64,000 bases of DNA. Origin: Alsobacter sp045348435 (lineage in GTDB: Bacteria > Pseudomonadota > Alphaproteobacteria > Rhizobiales > Beijerinckiaceae). Of this stretch, positions 25,814 through 35,107 are shown in pieces. Below the pieces are notes generated by a model, which searched no databases, was not told the origin of the DNA, and saw only the letters and a program-made list of their open reading frames with translations. The DNA lies in contig NZ_CP157484.1 in NCBI RefSeq assembly GCF_045348435.1, positions 496,001 through 560,000 on the forward strand, read 5' to 3'. Each line of letters starts with the position of its first letter. The stretch's first letter is position 1. Made by a program: the position numbers and the translations under genes.

Positions 25814-26590
25814 GTGACGCAAAGCGCCAAGGATCTCGTCGTGGCGGCGACGGGTAGATTGTTCAGTGAGCTGAATCCAGATCTCGTCGACCTTTATATC
25901 GGTCCTCGCTATATCCAGCATAATCCGGGAGTCGCGGACGGCGTCGAGGGCTTGAAGCGTCTGGCGAGCGATCTTGCGAAAGCGCCCGGTTTTTCCGTCA
26001 CGAGGCACCGTGTCCTGTCCGACGGCGACCTTGTCGCCATGCATGTGACCTATCATGGGTTCGGGCCGACTCCGCTGGTCGCCTTCGATATCTTTCGGGT
26101 CGCCGACTCCCGTATCGTCGAGCACTGGGACGGTCTCGGGCCGCAAACTCCTCCCAACCCGTCGGGCCGGACCCAGACCGACGGGCCTACAACGGTCACG
26201 GACCTTGACAAGACGGCGGCCAACAGAAGGCTCGTGACGGCCTTCGTCAGCGACGTGCTGGTCGGCGGTCAGTTCGACCGCCTCACGACCTACATCAGCA
26301 CGGAGGTCTATCACCAGCACAACTCCGCCATTGCGGACGGCTTGGACGGTCTCGGGGCCGCCATCGAGGCGCTCGGCAAGCAAGGCGTCCGGATGGAGTA
26401 CTTCAAGCTCCATCGGGTGATCGCCGAGGGGAATTTCGTGCTCACCCAGTCGGAGGGCGCCTTCGGGGGCGAACCGACCGCCTACTACGACCTGTTTCGG
26501 GTCGAGAATGGCAAGATCGTCGAGCATTGGGACGTCATGCAGCCGATCGCGCCGGCGTCGCAGGCGCAACACGCCAACGGACCTTTCTGA
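25814..26590 (+). CDS. Tandem SnoaL-like (NTF2 fold) protein
   Basis: 258 residues from GTG 25814, preceded by GGAGG at a six-base spacing. Two SnoaL-like domains in a row: residues about 5-115 (YIGPRYIQHNPGVADGVEGL and FDIFRVADSRIVEHWDGLG) and about 130-250 (YISTEVYHQHNSAIADGLDG and YDLFRVENGKIVEHWDVMQP). The halves are clearly homologous, including QHN and VEHWD. Single-domain relatives are stress-inducible or polyketide-cyclase-like proteins; activity unknown. Divergent from HxlR. Codon use looks less GC-biased than the neighbours, a possible sign of transfer. Confidence 0.85.
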   Translation: MTQSAKDLVVAATGRLFSELNPDLVDLYIGPRYIQHNPGVADGVEGLKRLASDLAKAPGFSVTRHRVLSDGDLVAMHVTYHGFGPTPLVAFDIFRVADSRIVEHWDGLGPQTPPNPSGRTQTDGPTTVTDLDKTAANRRLVTAFVSDVLVGGQFDRLTTYISTEVYHQHNSAIADGLDGLGAAIEALGKQGVRMEYFKLHRVIAEGNFVLTQSEGAFGGEPTAYYDLFRVENGKIVEHWDVMQPIAPASQAQHANGPF

Positions 26591-26681
26591 TCGCGGACAA
26601 AGGCCAGAGCGGACGTTTGGTCCGCTCTGGCCTTCCCGCCGCCGCACGATATTCTCCGGCCTATACAACCGGAGATTGTTC

Positions 26682-27791
<1,110 letters not shown>

Positions 27792-27799
27792 CAAGCGAG

Positions 27800-27827
27800 A
27801 AAGGCCCTCGCTCCCGCGAGGACCTTT
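27800..27827 (+). terminator. Intrinsic terminator after frmA
   Basis: Hairpin aaaggccctcgc / gcgaggaccttt with a 4-base loop and one internal C/A mismatch, nine bases after the stop, ending in TTT. The A-run on the left would supply a T-tail in the opposite direction too. Confidence 0.75.
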
Positions 27828-27854
27828 GAAATTCCACATCGTCGAATGTCGCAA

Positions 27855-27910
27855 CGCCCCTCATCCTGAGGAGCAGACCCACTTGGGTCTGCGTCTCGAA
27901 GGACGAGGGG
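27855..27910 (+). repeat. Palindromic intergenic repeat, copy A
   Basis: Starts cgcccctcatcctgaggag and ends gtctcgaaggacgagggg, with a variable inner hairpin (gcagaccc/gggtctgc at 27873-27892). The outer parts match copy B in reverse orientation. This element type (CTCATCCTGAGGAG ... CTCGAAGGACGAGG) is widespread between genes in Bradyrhizobium- and Methylobacterium-like genomes (recalled). Confidence 0.8.
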
Positions 27911-27943
27911 TCCAGAAAGCTCGCCGTTCGTGCGCTCTGGAGT

Positions 27944-27998
27944 CCCTCGTCCTTCGAGACACATCGCCAAGAGGCGATGTCCCTCAGGATGAGGGGCG
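27944..27998 (-). repeat. Palindromic intergenic repeat, copy B (inverted)
   Basis: Reverse-oriented copy: ccctcgtccttcgagac at the left, ccctcaggatgaggggcg at the right. Its inner hairpin is acatcgcc/ggcgatgt (27961-27980), unrelated in sequence to that of copy A, so the stem-loop is conserved while the sequence is not. With copy A it forms a large inverted pair separated by 33 bp. Confidence 0.8.
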
Positions 27999-28042
27999 TG
28001 TGCGTGGAAGCAACACAGTTTTTAAGCTCGCCATCCCTCCGC

Positions 28043-28073
28043 CGTCATCCCTGGGCTTGACCCGGGGATCCAC
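28043..28073. repeat. Second intergenic repeat type, GTCATCCC/GGGCTTGACCCGGGG
   Basis: The stretch cgtcatccctgggcttgac followed by ccggggatccacg is a second common alphaproteobacterial REP-like element (recalled), with an internal hairpin ctgggcttgacccggg. It completes the 341-bp gene-free gap 27792-28132, which otherwise holds only the terminator and copies A and B. Confidence 0.65.
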
Positions 28074-28132
28074 GCGCCGGGCTCCGGCGGGATGGCCGGG
28101 GCGAGCCCGGCCACCTCGGCAAGCGGCAGCCC

Positions 28133-29773
28133 TTACAGGTTCTTCGCGTTGCCGGCCGCGATCGTGTAGCGGCGGCCGTTGCCGTCCTCGTCCGCGAAGG
28201 TGGCGACGTTGCCGGAGACGTCCACCGTGTAGCAGGTCTCCTCGTCGTCCTCCGGGTACTCCTCGCAGATCTTCTCGCCCTTGATGGCCCACTTGCCGAC
28301 CGTGATCTCGTCGTCGACGAGCTGCTTCACGGCGCCCTTCTTGTCATAGAACCACACGCCGGCGTCGCCATCGGCGTTCTTGCCCGACACGGTGTTGCCG
28401 ATCACGGCGTTCAGCGCCGCCAGGCCGGTGAGCTTGCCGGCGGCCGGGGCCGCCTGCGCGACCTTGGGGGCCGGTGCGGCGGACGGCGCCGCTGCCGCGC
28501 CCGCTTTCGGGGCCGGCGCAGCCGCGCCTTCCGACACGGCCGTGATCGCCAGGCGCTGCACCACCGCCATGGGATCGCCCAAGGCGGCGGCTTCCACCAG
28601 CGAGAGCGGGCCGGCCTTCGGCTTCGCCGTCACGGTGAGGCTCTTGGGGTTGGAGACGAACGCCGCGACGGCCGCCCCCGTGGAGGCCGCGGAGGCGGTT
28701 CCGCCCAGCAGCGCCGGGATGATCTGGCCCGCCATGCCGGCCGTCTCGGCCTGGAAAGCGGCCATGGACTTGTTCTGCGAGGCCGCCGCGAAGGCGAGCG
28801 CCTTCTCGACGCCGCCGCCGTTGACGACGCGGACGGTGAGGCCCGAGAACGCCAGGCTCATGGCGGCCGCGGTCCGCTGCGCCTTGTCGCCGGTGAACAG
28901 CACCGGCTCGACGCCGGCGAGTTCCGCCTTCAGGCCCACCGAGCCAAGTTGCGCCAGCGACAGCGTGATGTCGTCGGCCGAGTAGGTCTTGGCGGCCGTG
29001 TCGTAGGTTCCGCTGAACGTCATGCCCATTTCGAGCTGCGACAGACCGGCGCCCTTGAGGCTCGTGGCGAGCTCCGAAGCCGGGGCCGGCTGGATCACGA
29101 GGCTGCGCAGCGCGAAGGCCGTCTTGGTCGGGATGTCGCCCGCATAGGAGGCGTCCAGGCTCATGGAGCCGAGCTTGACCCGGGTGAGGTTGCCGCCGGC
29201 GGCGTCCTTGGGGGTCTTGGAATCCGGCACGCTGCCTTCGAAGCCGTCGAACGCGATGCGGTCGATCTTCAGCGCGCCATCCGCGAATTGGCCGGTCTCG
29301 GCCGCCGCCATGAGATGCGAGAGATCGAGGCCGTCGACCGTCAGGCCGTTGATGGCCAGCTTGCCGTCGCCCTGCTCGTTCCTGAATGTGCTTTCCGCGC
29401 CCGTGAAGCTGAGCCGCGCGATGCGGCCGCTGTCCACGCCGCGGGCCTCCAGGCCCTTCACGACGAAGCGCTGGTCCTTGGCTTCGCTCACCACGTCGCC
29501 CAGCGACAGGCGGGCGGCCTTGGCCTTTTTGGCGATGGCGCGCTTCTCGGCCGCGGGCGCATCCTTGTTGAACAGCTTGGCGAGCTCGTCGCGCGTGAGG
29601 TTGGTGTCCGTCGCCTCGACCTTGGAGAGCGTCAGCGCGCCGCCTTCGGGCGTCGCGATCGTCAGCGGGTCAAGCGACACCGTCTGGGCAAGCGCCGGCG
29701 CGGATGCGCCGAGCAGGAGCGCGAGCGCAAGAGCGCGGAGGCCGCGGCTCGGCGGAGCGTAGAGCGAAATCAT
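28133..29773 (-). CDS. Large exported protein of unknown function
   Basis: 546 residues from ATG 29773 (MISLYAPPSRGLRALALALL), with a signal peptide cleaved near ALAQ (about residue 30). Residues 30-400 look like repeated beta-strand/loop units of the type LSLAQLGSVGLKAELAGVEP and IDRIAFDGFEGSVPD, resembling asymmetric outer-membrane or lipid-handling repeats, though I cannot name the family. An Ala/Pro linker (about 410-450) leads to a C-terminal domain with WFYDKKGAVKQLVDDEITVG and two cysteines (EKICEEYPEDDEETCYTVDV). That end resembles small DUF995-like rhizobial domains. Single gene, no close partner. Confidence 0.75.
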   Translation of the reverse strand: MISLYAPPSRGLRALALALLLGASAPALAQTVSLDPLTIATPEGGALTLSKVEATDTNLTRDELAKLFNKDAPAAEKRAIAKKAKAARLSLGDVVSEAKDQRFVVKGLEARGVDSGRIARLSFTGAESTFRNEQGDGKLAINGLTVDGLDLSHLMAAAETGQFADGALKIDRIAFDGFEGSVPDSKTPKDAAGGNLTRVKLGSMSLDASYAGDIPTKTAFALRSLVIQPAPASELATSLKGAGLSQLEMGMTFSGTYDTAAKTYSADDITLSLAQLGSVGLKAELAGVEPVLFTGDKAQRTAAAMSLAFSGLTVRVVNGGGVEKALAFAAASQNKSMAAFQAETAGMAGQIIPALLGGTASAASTGAAVAAFVSNPKSLTVTAKPKAGPLSLVEAAALGDPMAVVQRLAITAVSEGAAAPAPKAGAAAAPSAAPAPKVAQAAPAAGKLTGLAALNAVIGNTVSGKNADGDAGVWFYDKKGAVKQLVDDEITVGKWAIKGEKICEEYPEDDEETCYTVDVSGNVATFADEDGNGRRYTIAAGNAKNL

Positions 29774-29900
29774 GAAACGCCTCTCTGATGTTCGGCCCAC
29801 TGAATTTCGCCGAAGTCGAAGAGGCAGTAATCGCATCAGATTAAAAACAAGTTCGCTCCCGGCGAACGACGTCGGGAGCGTTGCTCGTTTCAGCGCGCAA

Positions 29901-30416
29901 TCAACGCCAATTCCACCAGTGACGGTGGCCGCCGCCTTCGCCCCGGCCTGGAGCCATCCAGCGCAGCGAGTCGCGCTGCTTGTCGTCCAGCTTGGCGTAG
30001 AGGGCGTCGAAGGGCGGCCTCACCGTCCGCAGGGCGTCGAGCCCCGCCGCCATGCGCTTCTCGGCGAGCGCGAGCCGTCCGGGTGGCGTGCGGTCGGCGC
30101 GTTCGGCCGCGGTGGGGCAGCCCGCCTTGAGCTTGCCTTCGGCATCGCCCATGGCCTTGCGCAGCGTCTCGAAATCCGCCTTCTGGGCGTCGGTGGGCTT
30201 CAGCGCGGCTTCCAGCCGGCCGGCCATGCGCGGCGCGATCGCCTCCGACGAGGCGCAGAACCGCTCGCCCATCATGCCGCCCATGCGCCCGCCAGGCCCG
30301 CCCCAGCCAGGGCCCATCCCCATTCCCATGCCCTGGGCGGCTGCGGCGGTCAGCCCGCCGGCCAGAAGGATGGCGGCGACGCCGCCCATGATGACCGTGT
30401 TCCGTCTGTTCGCCAT
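29901..30416 (-). CDS. Spy/CpxP-like LTXXQ-motif periplasmic protein
   Basis: 171 residues with a signal peptide (AILLAGGLTAAAAQ) followed by a Gly/Met-rich stretch, GMGMGMGPGWGGPGGRMGGM. The helical core has two degenerate LTxxQ-like segments, LKPTDAQKADFETLRKAM and YAKLDDKQRDSLRWM. The end GGGHRHWWNWR is His/Trp-rich. The family includes periplasmic chaperones and metal-binding stress proteins; the Met and His clusters hint at copper or other metal (inference). Confidence 0.8.
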   Translation of the reverse strand: MANRRNTVIMGGVAAILLAGGLTAAAAQGMGMGMGPGWGGPGGRMGGMMGERFCASSEAIAPRMAGRLEAALKPTDAQKADFETLRKAMGDAEGKLKAGCPTAAERADRTPPGRLALAEKRMAAGLDALRTVRPPFDALYAKLDDKQRDSLRWMAPGRGEGGGHRHWWNWR

Positions 30417-30535
30417 GATGATGCCTCCTCTGGGAGCTCGGGTCCGTGCGGGACCTTGGCTGAGACGATCAGATCATGGCCGACCTCACGCGAGGCTGGC
30501 CGCAGGATGAACTTTCGGCAATGCGGGCGCGCGCG

Positions 30536-30988
30536 TCAGCAGATGTTGTTGGGGCAGATCCGGCCCGGGATGGTGTTGATGCGCGGGTCCGGCGCCTGGA
30601 TCGGGTTTGGAATCGCGTCCCGCCGCATGTTCTGGCGGCTGATCGCGTCGAGCCGGTGTTCCTGGCTCGGGATGGGCCGGCCGTCCACCCGCGAGGGCTG
30701 CGGACCGGGAACCGGCTCGATGGGCGTGAGCGTGCCCGGCCGCCGGCGCACCGGCGCGGTCTTGTAGATGGCGCTGCGGTCGCCGGACTTCACCCGGCGG
30801 CTGCGATGCGCGATCTCGCCGTCGACGCAGTCGCGATAACCCGGCTGGCCCCATGTGCATTCGCGGGCGGAGGCGGGCTCGGCCCATGGCAGGGCGAGAG
30901 CCGCTCCCAGCACCATGGCGCCCAGCCGCGGCGCCCAGCGGCGCGCTCCCTCGCGGACTTCGCGTCGTCCCACCCACTGCTTGCCCAC
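30536..30988 (-). CDS. Exported hypothetical protein with terminal cysteines
   Basis: 150 residues from GTG 30988, chosen because GGAGG lies seven bases upstream; a TTG 12 codons upstream has no such site. Signal peptide with Arg-rich n-region, hydrophobic APRLGAMVLGAALALPWAEP, then ASARECTWGQPGYRDCVDGE. The mature protein is Pro/Arg-rich and ends CPNNIC, giving four cysteines in two pairs. No family recognised. Lies just downstream of a histidine kinase gene on the same strand. Confidence 0.65.
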   Translation of the reverse strand: MGKQWVGRREVREGARRWAPRLGAMVLGAALALPWAEPASARECTWGQPGYRDCVDGEIAHRSRRVKSGDRSAIYKTAPVRRRPGTLTPIEPVPGPQPSRVDGRPIPSQEHRLDAISRQNMRRDAIPNPIQAPDPRINTIPGRICPNNIC

Positions 30989-31083
30989 GACCAGTCCTCC
31001 ATCCACGTCAGGCCTGCGCGACAACGTGCGGCCGGAAAGGGGGATCCGCCCAGCGTCGACCGGCCGCGGCGCGGCCTGCGCTC

Positions 31084-34000
31084 CTATTCGGACAGGACGC
31101 GGGTGGTCGGGAAGGTCACTTCCACGAGCGTGCCTGAGTCCTTCTCGGAGCGGATGGTCAGCGCCGCCCGGTTCGCCTCCACGAGCGCCTTGGTGAGCGG
31201 CAGGCCCAGCCCCGTGCCTCCGGCGCGCCGCGCGGTCGAGACCTGCCGGAACGGCTCCAACGCGGTCTCGATCTCCTTCTCGGTCATGCCGATGCCGGTG
31301 TCGCGGACCCGGAGGGCCACCTCGCCCCGGTCCGTGAAGGCGGTCGAGACGATCACCTGCCCGCCCGGATCGGTGAACTTCACCGCATTCGACAGGATGT
31401 TGAGCACGATCTGGCGCAGCGACCGCTCGTCCGCCACCACATGGGGGAGACGCTGGCTCAGGCTGGTGCGCAGCACCACCCGGCCCGCGCCGGCCTGCGG
31501 CTGCATCATGGCGACCGACCGGCTCACGATCTCGTTCGCGTCGACGCTGATGAAGTTGAGGTCGAAACGCCCGGCCTCGATCTTGGAGAGGTCGAGGAGG
31601 TCATTGACCAGGCTGATCACGTGCCCGCCCGAGGCGTGGATGTCGCGCAGATATTCCAGGTAGCGCTCGTTGCCGATCGGCCCGAAGCGCTCCTCGATCA
31701 TCACCTCGGCGAAGCCGATGATGGCGGACAGCGGCGTGCGCACCTCGTGGCTGATCTTGGCCAGGAAGTCGGACTTCTGGGCGCTGGCGTGCTCGGCCGC
31801 GCGCTTGGCCTCCAGCAGGTCGCTTTCGGCCTTCTTCCACGGCGTGATGTCGCGCAGCACGGCGCAAAACTTGCGGTCGGGAAGGTCGCTGATCGCGCCC
31901 AGGGTCATGAACAGCGGGATGCGGCCGCCCTGGCGCACGCGTCCGACCACCTCGCGGCCGTCATTCAGCACGCTCGCCACGCCGTTGGCCTTCAGGCCCT
32001 CGAGATAGTCGAGCGCCAGAGCGTGGCTGTCGGGCGCGAACAGCGTGATGAAGGTCTCGCCCGCCACCTCGTTCTGGTCGTAGCCGAACAGCGCCTCGCC
32101 GGCGCGGTTGAGGGACAGCACGCGTCCGGCCTCGTCGATGACGATCACCCCGTCCGTCGCGGTGTCCAGGATGGCGCGCAGCTCGCGCGCCTCGCCCATG
32201 CGGCGCTTCAGGTCGAGCTCCATCGCCTTGACCTTGGGCAGCGCCGCCCCGTCGATGGCGCGCCTGAACGACATCAGGGTGGCGGGCAGGCCATCCCAGA
32301 CGATCGACTGCAGCCGGGCGTCGACCTCCACGCCCTCGCCCTCGCGGGTGGCCAGCACGACGGCGGACCCCTCCGGCAGGGTCGCCAGGCTGTCGGCGGG
32401 CCTGCCGAGGAACAGCTTGCTCATGCCGCCTTCGGCGTGGAAGGCGTCGATGTCCTCATAGCCGAGCACGTCGAGAAGCGTGCGGTTCATCACGATCGGC
32501 ACGTCGCCCCGGCTGACCAGGATGCCCACCGGGATGCGGTCGAAGATGGTCTCCGCGTTGCGCGCCAGATCGGACAGCTCGGGCCCGGACGGGGCCGGGT
32601 CGGCGCGGGGAGGCTCGACCAGAGCCGCGCTCTCCGGCTCCGCCGCGGCGAAGAGATCCGGTTCGTCCGGCTCGGGTGCGGGGAGCGCGGCGTCGGCGGC
32701 CAAAGCCGCCTCATGCTCATGCGCCGCCATCTCCGCGCTCGTGGGTTCAGGGCCGGAACTGTCGATGACAGCCTCGTCGTCCGGTTCGGGCGCGGCGGGC
32801 GTCGCAACAGCGCCGACCGGCGGCGAGGCCGGCAGGGGTTCGGGCTCCTGCGTCTGCGTCTCGTCGCCCTCCACCCGCGCGCCGAGGGCGCGGGCGATCT
32901 CGCGGAACGCGTGGCGCTCGCTCCGGCTCAACCCTGGAGCGCCGAGCGCCGGGTCCGGCGCCCGGACGATGCCGGTGCGCAGCGGCACCACCTTGCCGGT
33001 CCCGAGCGTGGCGTGGGCCGAACCGCTGACCACGAAGGGCATGGGCGCCGTGCGCGGCGGCCGTGGGGCGGCGTGGGACGCCTCAGGGGCGGGAGGCGGC
33101 GGAGCGGGAGCGTCGTCCTGGCCAGGGTCGCCCTCGACTGCCGGCGCGGCGCCTTTCTGCGCCTCGTCGGCAGCGTCCTTCTCGGGAGCGGCCTCGACCG
33201 GGGGCGCGGGCGGATCCTCGACGCTGCGCGCCGCCGCATTGTCGGCGGCCGGGCCCGTCAGCGAAAGGATGTCGCGCGGCGCCTCCGCAGGCGCAATCGC
33301 CGGCGGGGGCGTTTCGACGGGCGCCGCGGCCTCGTCCATGGAAGCGGGCGCGGCGGCGGGCTCCGCCGGCGGCGCGCTCAGCGGCGCAAGGGTATCCAGG
33401 TGGATTACTCCGAAGCCGCGATAGCCCATGAAGCCGCGGTCGCGATCGAAGGTCGGAACGCCCGAGAGCGCCACGACGACGCCTTCGCGGTCCGCCCCGG
33501 CGACCGGCCAGATCACGTCCACCCCGGTGAAGGTCTGCCCGCGTCCCAGCGCGGCGGCGAAGTCCGCGCAGCCGCCCTCGACGCCATGGCGGTCGAGCGC
33601 GCCGAAATCGTCGCCGGCTTTCGGCGCATGAGCGTCGCCGACAGCCCGGGCGAAGTCCGCCGAGATGTCCTCCAGGCGGTGCTGGCCGTCGGTCCGCCAG
33701 GTGAAGCGCGCCAGGCTGCGACCGCCGAACCGGGCCCGCAGGGCCGCGGCGTCGACCCGCGCCGGCGCCTGGACTCCGGCCGGGGCAGGCACCCGGGCGA
33801 AGGCCGGCGGCGTCAGCGCGGAGCGCGGCGCGCGCCAGCCGGCGGCCCGGACCGGGCCGTTCATGGCGATGGCCACGAGCACGGGTTCGCCGTCCGCCAG
33901 CGTGGCGCGGCGGCAGGCGAAGGTGGCCAGCTCGATCCTGCGCCCCACGGTGAGCCGGAGCCTCTCCAGCCGCGCGCCGCTTTCCGGCGCGGCGCCGCGG

Positions 34001-34233
34001 GCGAGCTCGGCGAAGCGCTCCACCGGAAAGCTGCGGGGATCCAGAACGGCGGCCGTCAGCTCGGCGGGGTCGCGAAAGCCGAACAGCGCCGCGCCGGTCG
34101 CGGTGGCCCACAGCACGCGGTCGCCCCCGCCGGCGAGCACGACCACGGCCTGGCCCCGCTCGTCGAGCGCGGCCAATTCCTGATCGACGGCGGCCCGATC
34201 CGCGCGCGCCCCCTGGTCGGCGATGTCCGACAA
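31084..34233 (-). CDS. PAS-domain sensor histidine kinase, PdhS-like
   Basis: 1049-residue cytoplasmic kinase, no membrane span. Start is TTG 34233 (MSDIADQGARADRAAVDQEL). PAS-like N-terminus (about 20-140), a long acidic Ala/Pro/Glu-rich linker (about 290-510), a degenerate PAS near 560-650 and a clear PAS at 686-800. The DHp motif KISHEVRTPL gives phospho-acceptor His829; N-box LSNAVKFT, G1 DTGIGM and G2 GGTGLGLPL follow. The stretch IGFAEVMIEERFGPIGNERY and DIHASGGHVISLVNDLLDLS is typical of the PleC/DivJ/PdhS group, which acts on DivK in the CtrA cell-cycle path (family knowledge). Confidence 0.88.
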   Translation of the reverse strand: MSDIADQGARADRAAVDQELAALDERGQAVVVLAGGGDRVLWATATGAALFGFRDPAELTAAVLDPRSFPVERFAELARGAAPESGARLERLRLTVGRRIELATFACRRATLADGEPVLVAIAMNGPVRAAGWRAPRSALTPPAFARVPAPAGVQAPARVDAAALRARFGGRSLARFTWRTDGQHRLEDISADFARAVGDAHAPKAGDDFGALDRHGVEGGCADFAAALGRGQTFTGVDVIWPVAGADREGVVVALSGVPTFDRDRGFMGYRGFGVIHLDTLAPLSAPPAEPAAAPASMDEAAAPVETPPPAIAPAEAPRDILSLTGPAADNAAARSVEDPPAPPVEAAPEKDAADEAQKGAAPAVEGDPGQDDAPAPPPPAPEASHAAPRPPRTAPMPFVVSGSAHATLGTGKVVPLRTGIVRAPDPALGAPGLSRSERHAFREIARALGARVEGDETQTQEPEPLPASPPVGAVATPAAPEPDDEAVIDSSGPEPTSAEMAAHEHEAALAADAALPAPEPDEPDLFAAAEPESAALVEPPRADPAPSGPELSDLARNAETIFDRIPVGILVSRGDVPIVMNRTLLDVLGYEDIDAFHAEGGMSKLFLGRPADSLATLPEGSAVVLATREGEGVEVDARLQSIVWDGLPATLMSFRRAIDGAALPKVKAMELDLKRRMGEARELRAILDTATDGVIVIDEAGRVLSLNRAGEALFGYDQNEVAGETFITLFAPDSHALALDYLEGLKANGVASVLNDGREVVGRVRQGGRIPLFMTLGAISDLPDRKFCAVLRDITPWKKAESDLLEAKRAAEHASAQKSDFLAKISHEVRTPLSAIIGFAEVMIEERFGPIGNERYLEYLRDIHASGGHVISLVNDLLDLSKIEAGRFDLNFISVDANEIVSRSVAMMQPQAGAGRVVLRTSLSQRLPHVVADERSLRQIVLNILSNAVKFTDPGGQVIVSTAFTDRGEVALRVRDTGIGMTEKEIETALEPFRQVSTARRAGGTGLGLPLTKALVEANRAALTIRSEKDSGTLVEVTFPTTRVLSE

Positions 34234-34381
34234 GCCTGGACCTCTTCCCTTGCGCAGGCTTCAGCCCGCTCTCATATCCCTAACAACCCCTTAATATAAT
34301 GTCGTTCGGGCGGTCAGGTCCAACCCGGCGGCGCTCCTGGATGCAAGGGATTGGCGACAGCGTTAATGTCGCAGGAAGTGC

Positions 34382-34423
34382 TTGACGATTGTGCAATGCA
34401 GCATTATGTGTGCAGTGCACAAT
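34382..34423 (+). promoter_or_regulatory. Phasin promoter with TGC-rich dyad
   Basis: TTGACG (34382-34387), 17-bp spacer, TATGTG (34405-34410) form a sigma-70 type promoter 74 bp before the phasin start. Overlaid on it is a perfect inverted repeat, ATTGTGCA (34388-34395) and TGCACAAT (34416-34423), with further TGCA/GCA motifs between. PhaR repressors of PHA synthesis bind TGC-rich dyads at phasin promoters (known in Paracoccus and Rhodobacter); a PhaR site is inferred. Confidence 0.55.
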
Positions 34424-34496
34424 CCAAGACCGCCACGCGAACAGGAGCCTCGCCGTGGTGGGATCCGCATCATGGCTCCGCGTGAGGATACGCGCC

Positions 34497-34949
34497 ATGG
34501 CGCAGGGCCCGATCAACTACGAAATCCCCAACGAGATGCGCGACTTCGCCGAGAAGAGCGTCGAGCAGGCCAAGAAGGCCTTCGACGGCTTCCTGGGCGC
34601 CGCCAACAAGGCCGTCTCGACCGCCGAGAACCAGGCGACCACCGTTCAGAGCACCGGCAAGGACATCGCCACCAAGGCGATCGGCTATGCTGAGCAGAAT
34701 GTCGGCGCCGCTTTCGAGCTGGCCCAGAAGCTCGTCCGCGCCAAGGACGTGCAGGAAGTCATGCAGCACCAGAGCGAGTTCATGAAGGCGCAGATCGCGG
34801 CCCTCCAGAGCCAGCTCCAGGATCTCGGCGCGACCATGCAGTCGACGGTCCAGAAGGCCGCGACCGAGGCTCAGGCCAACTTCCAGAAGGCCACGGCCGA
34901 CGCCCAGGCGACGGTGCAGAAGGCCGCCGAAGGCATGAAGCGCAAGTAA
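34497..34949 (+). CDS. Phasin family protein
   Basis: 150 residues from ATG 34497 with GAGGA upstream; the longer open frame begins inside the promoter. Helical, amphipathic and free of cysteine: EMRDFAEKSVEQAKKAFDGF is the typical phasin start, then heptad-rich Ala/Gln helices with SEFMKAQIAALQSQLQDLGA. The C-terminus is a run of QKATADAQATVQKAAEG. Coats polyhydroxyalkanoate granules (family knowledge). No PHA synthase is in the window. Promoter carries a possible PhaR site. Confidence 0.92.
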   Translation: MAQGPINYEIPNEMRDFAEKSVEQAKKAFDGFLGAANKAVSTAENQATTVQSTGKDIATKAIGYAEQNVGAAFELAQKLVRAKDVQEVMQHQSEFMKAQIAALQSQLQDLGATMQSTVQKAATEAQANFQKATADAQATVQKAAEGMKRK

Positions 34950-34964
34950 AGAGCGTTCCGCGTA

Positions 34965-35043
34965 CCGGGGCGGCGTCGCCGTCCCGGAACCTGCTGCCAG
35001 GGGCGGCTCGGGAGCGCGACTCCCGCCAGGGAGCTTGGCTCCC
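34965..35043 (+). other. Three hairpins between the two phasin genes
   Basis: Stem-loops at 34965-34987 (10 bp, one G-T pair), 35009-35025 (cgggag/ctcccg) and 35029-35043 (gggagc/gctccc). None has a T-tail. They fill the 158-bp gap and may terminate partly or protect the abundant phasin mRNA (inference). Confidence 0.45.
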
Positions 35044-35107
35044 AGGGAATTGGCGGCCCCATCCGGCCACGGCGCAAGTCCGTGGCGTCGAAGGATAGAG
35101 GTCCACC

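Noticed and set aside
31441..34299. A 952-codon plus-strand frame opposite the histidine kinase
   Set aside because: Opposite strand has a complete PAS/HisKA/HATPase protein; the plus frame has no recognisable segment.
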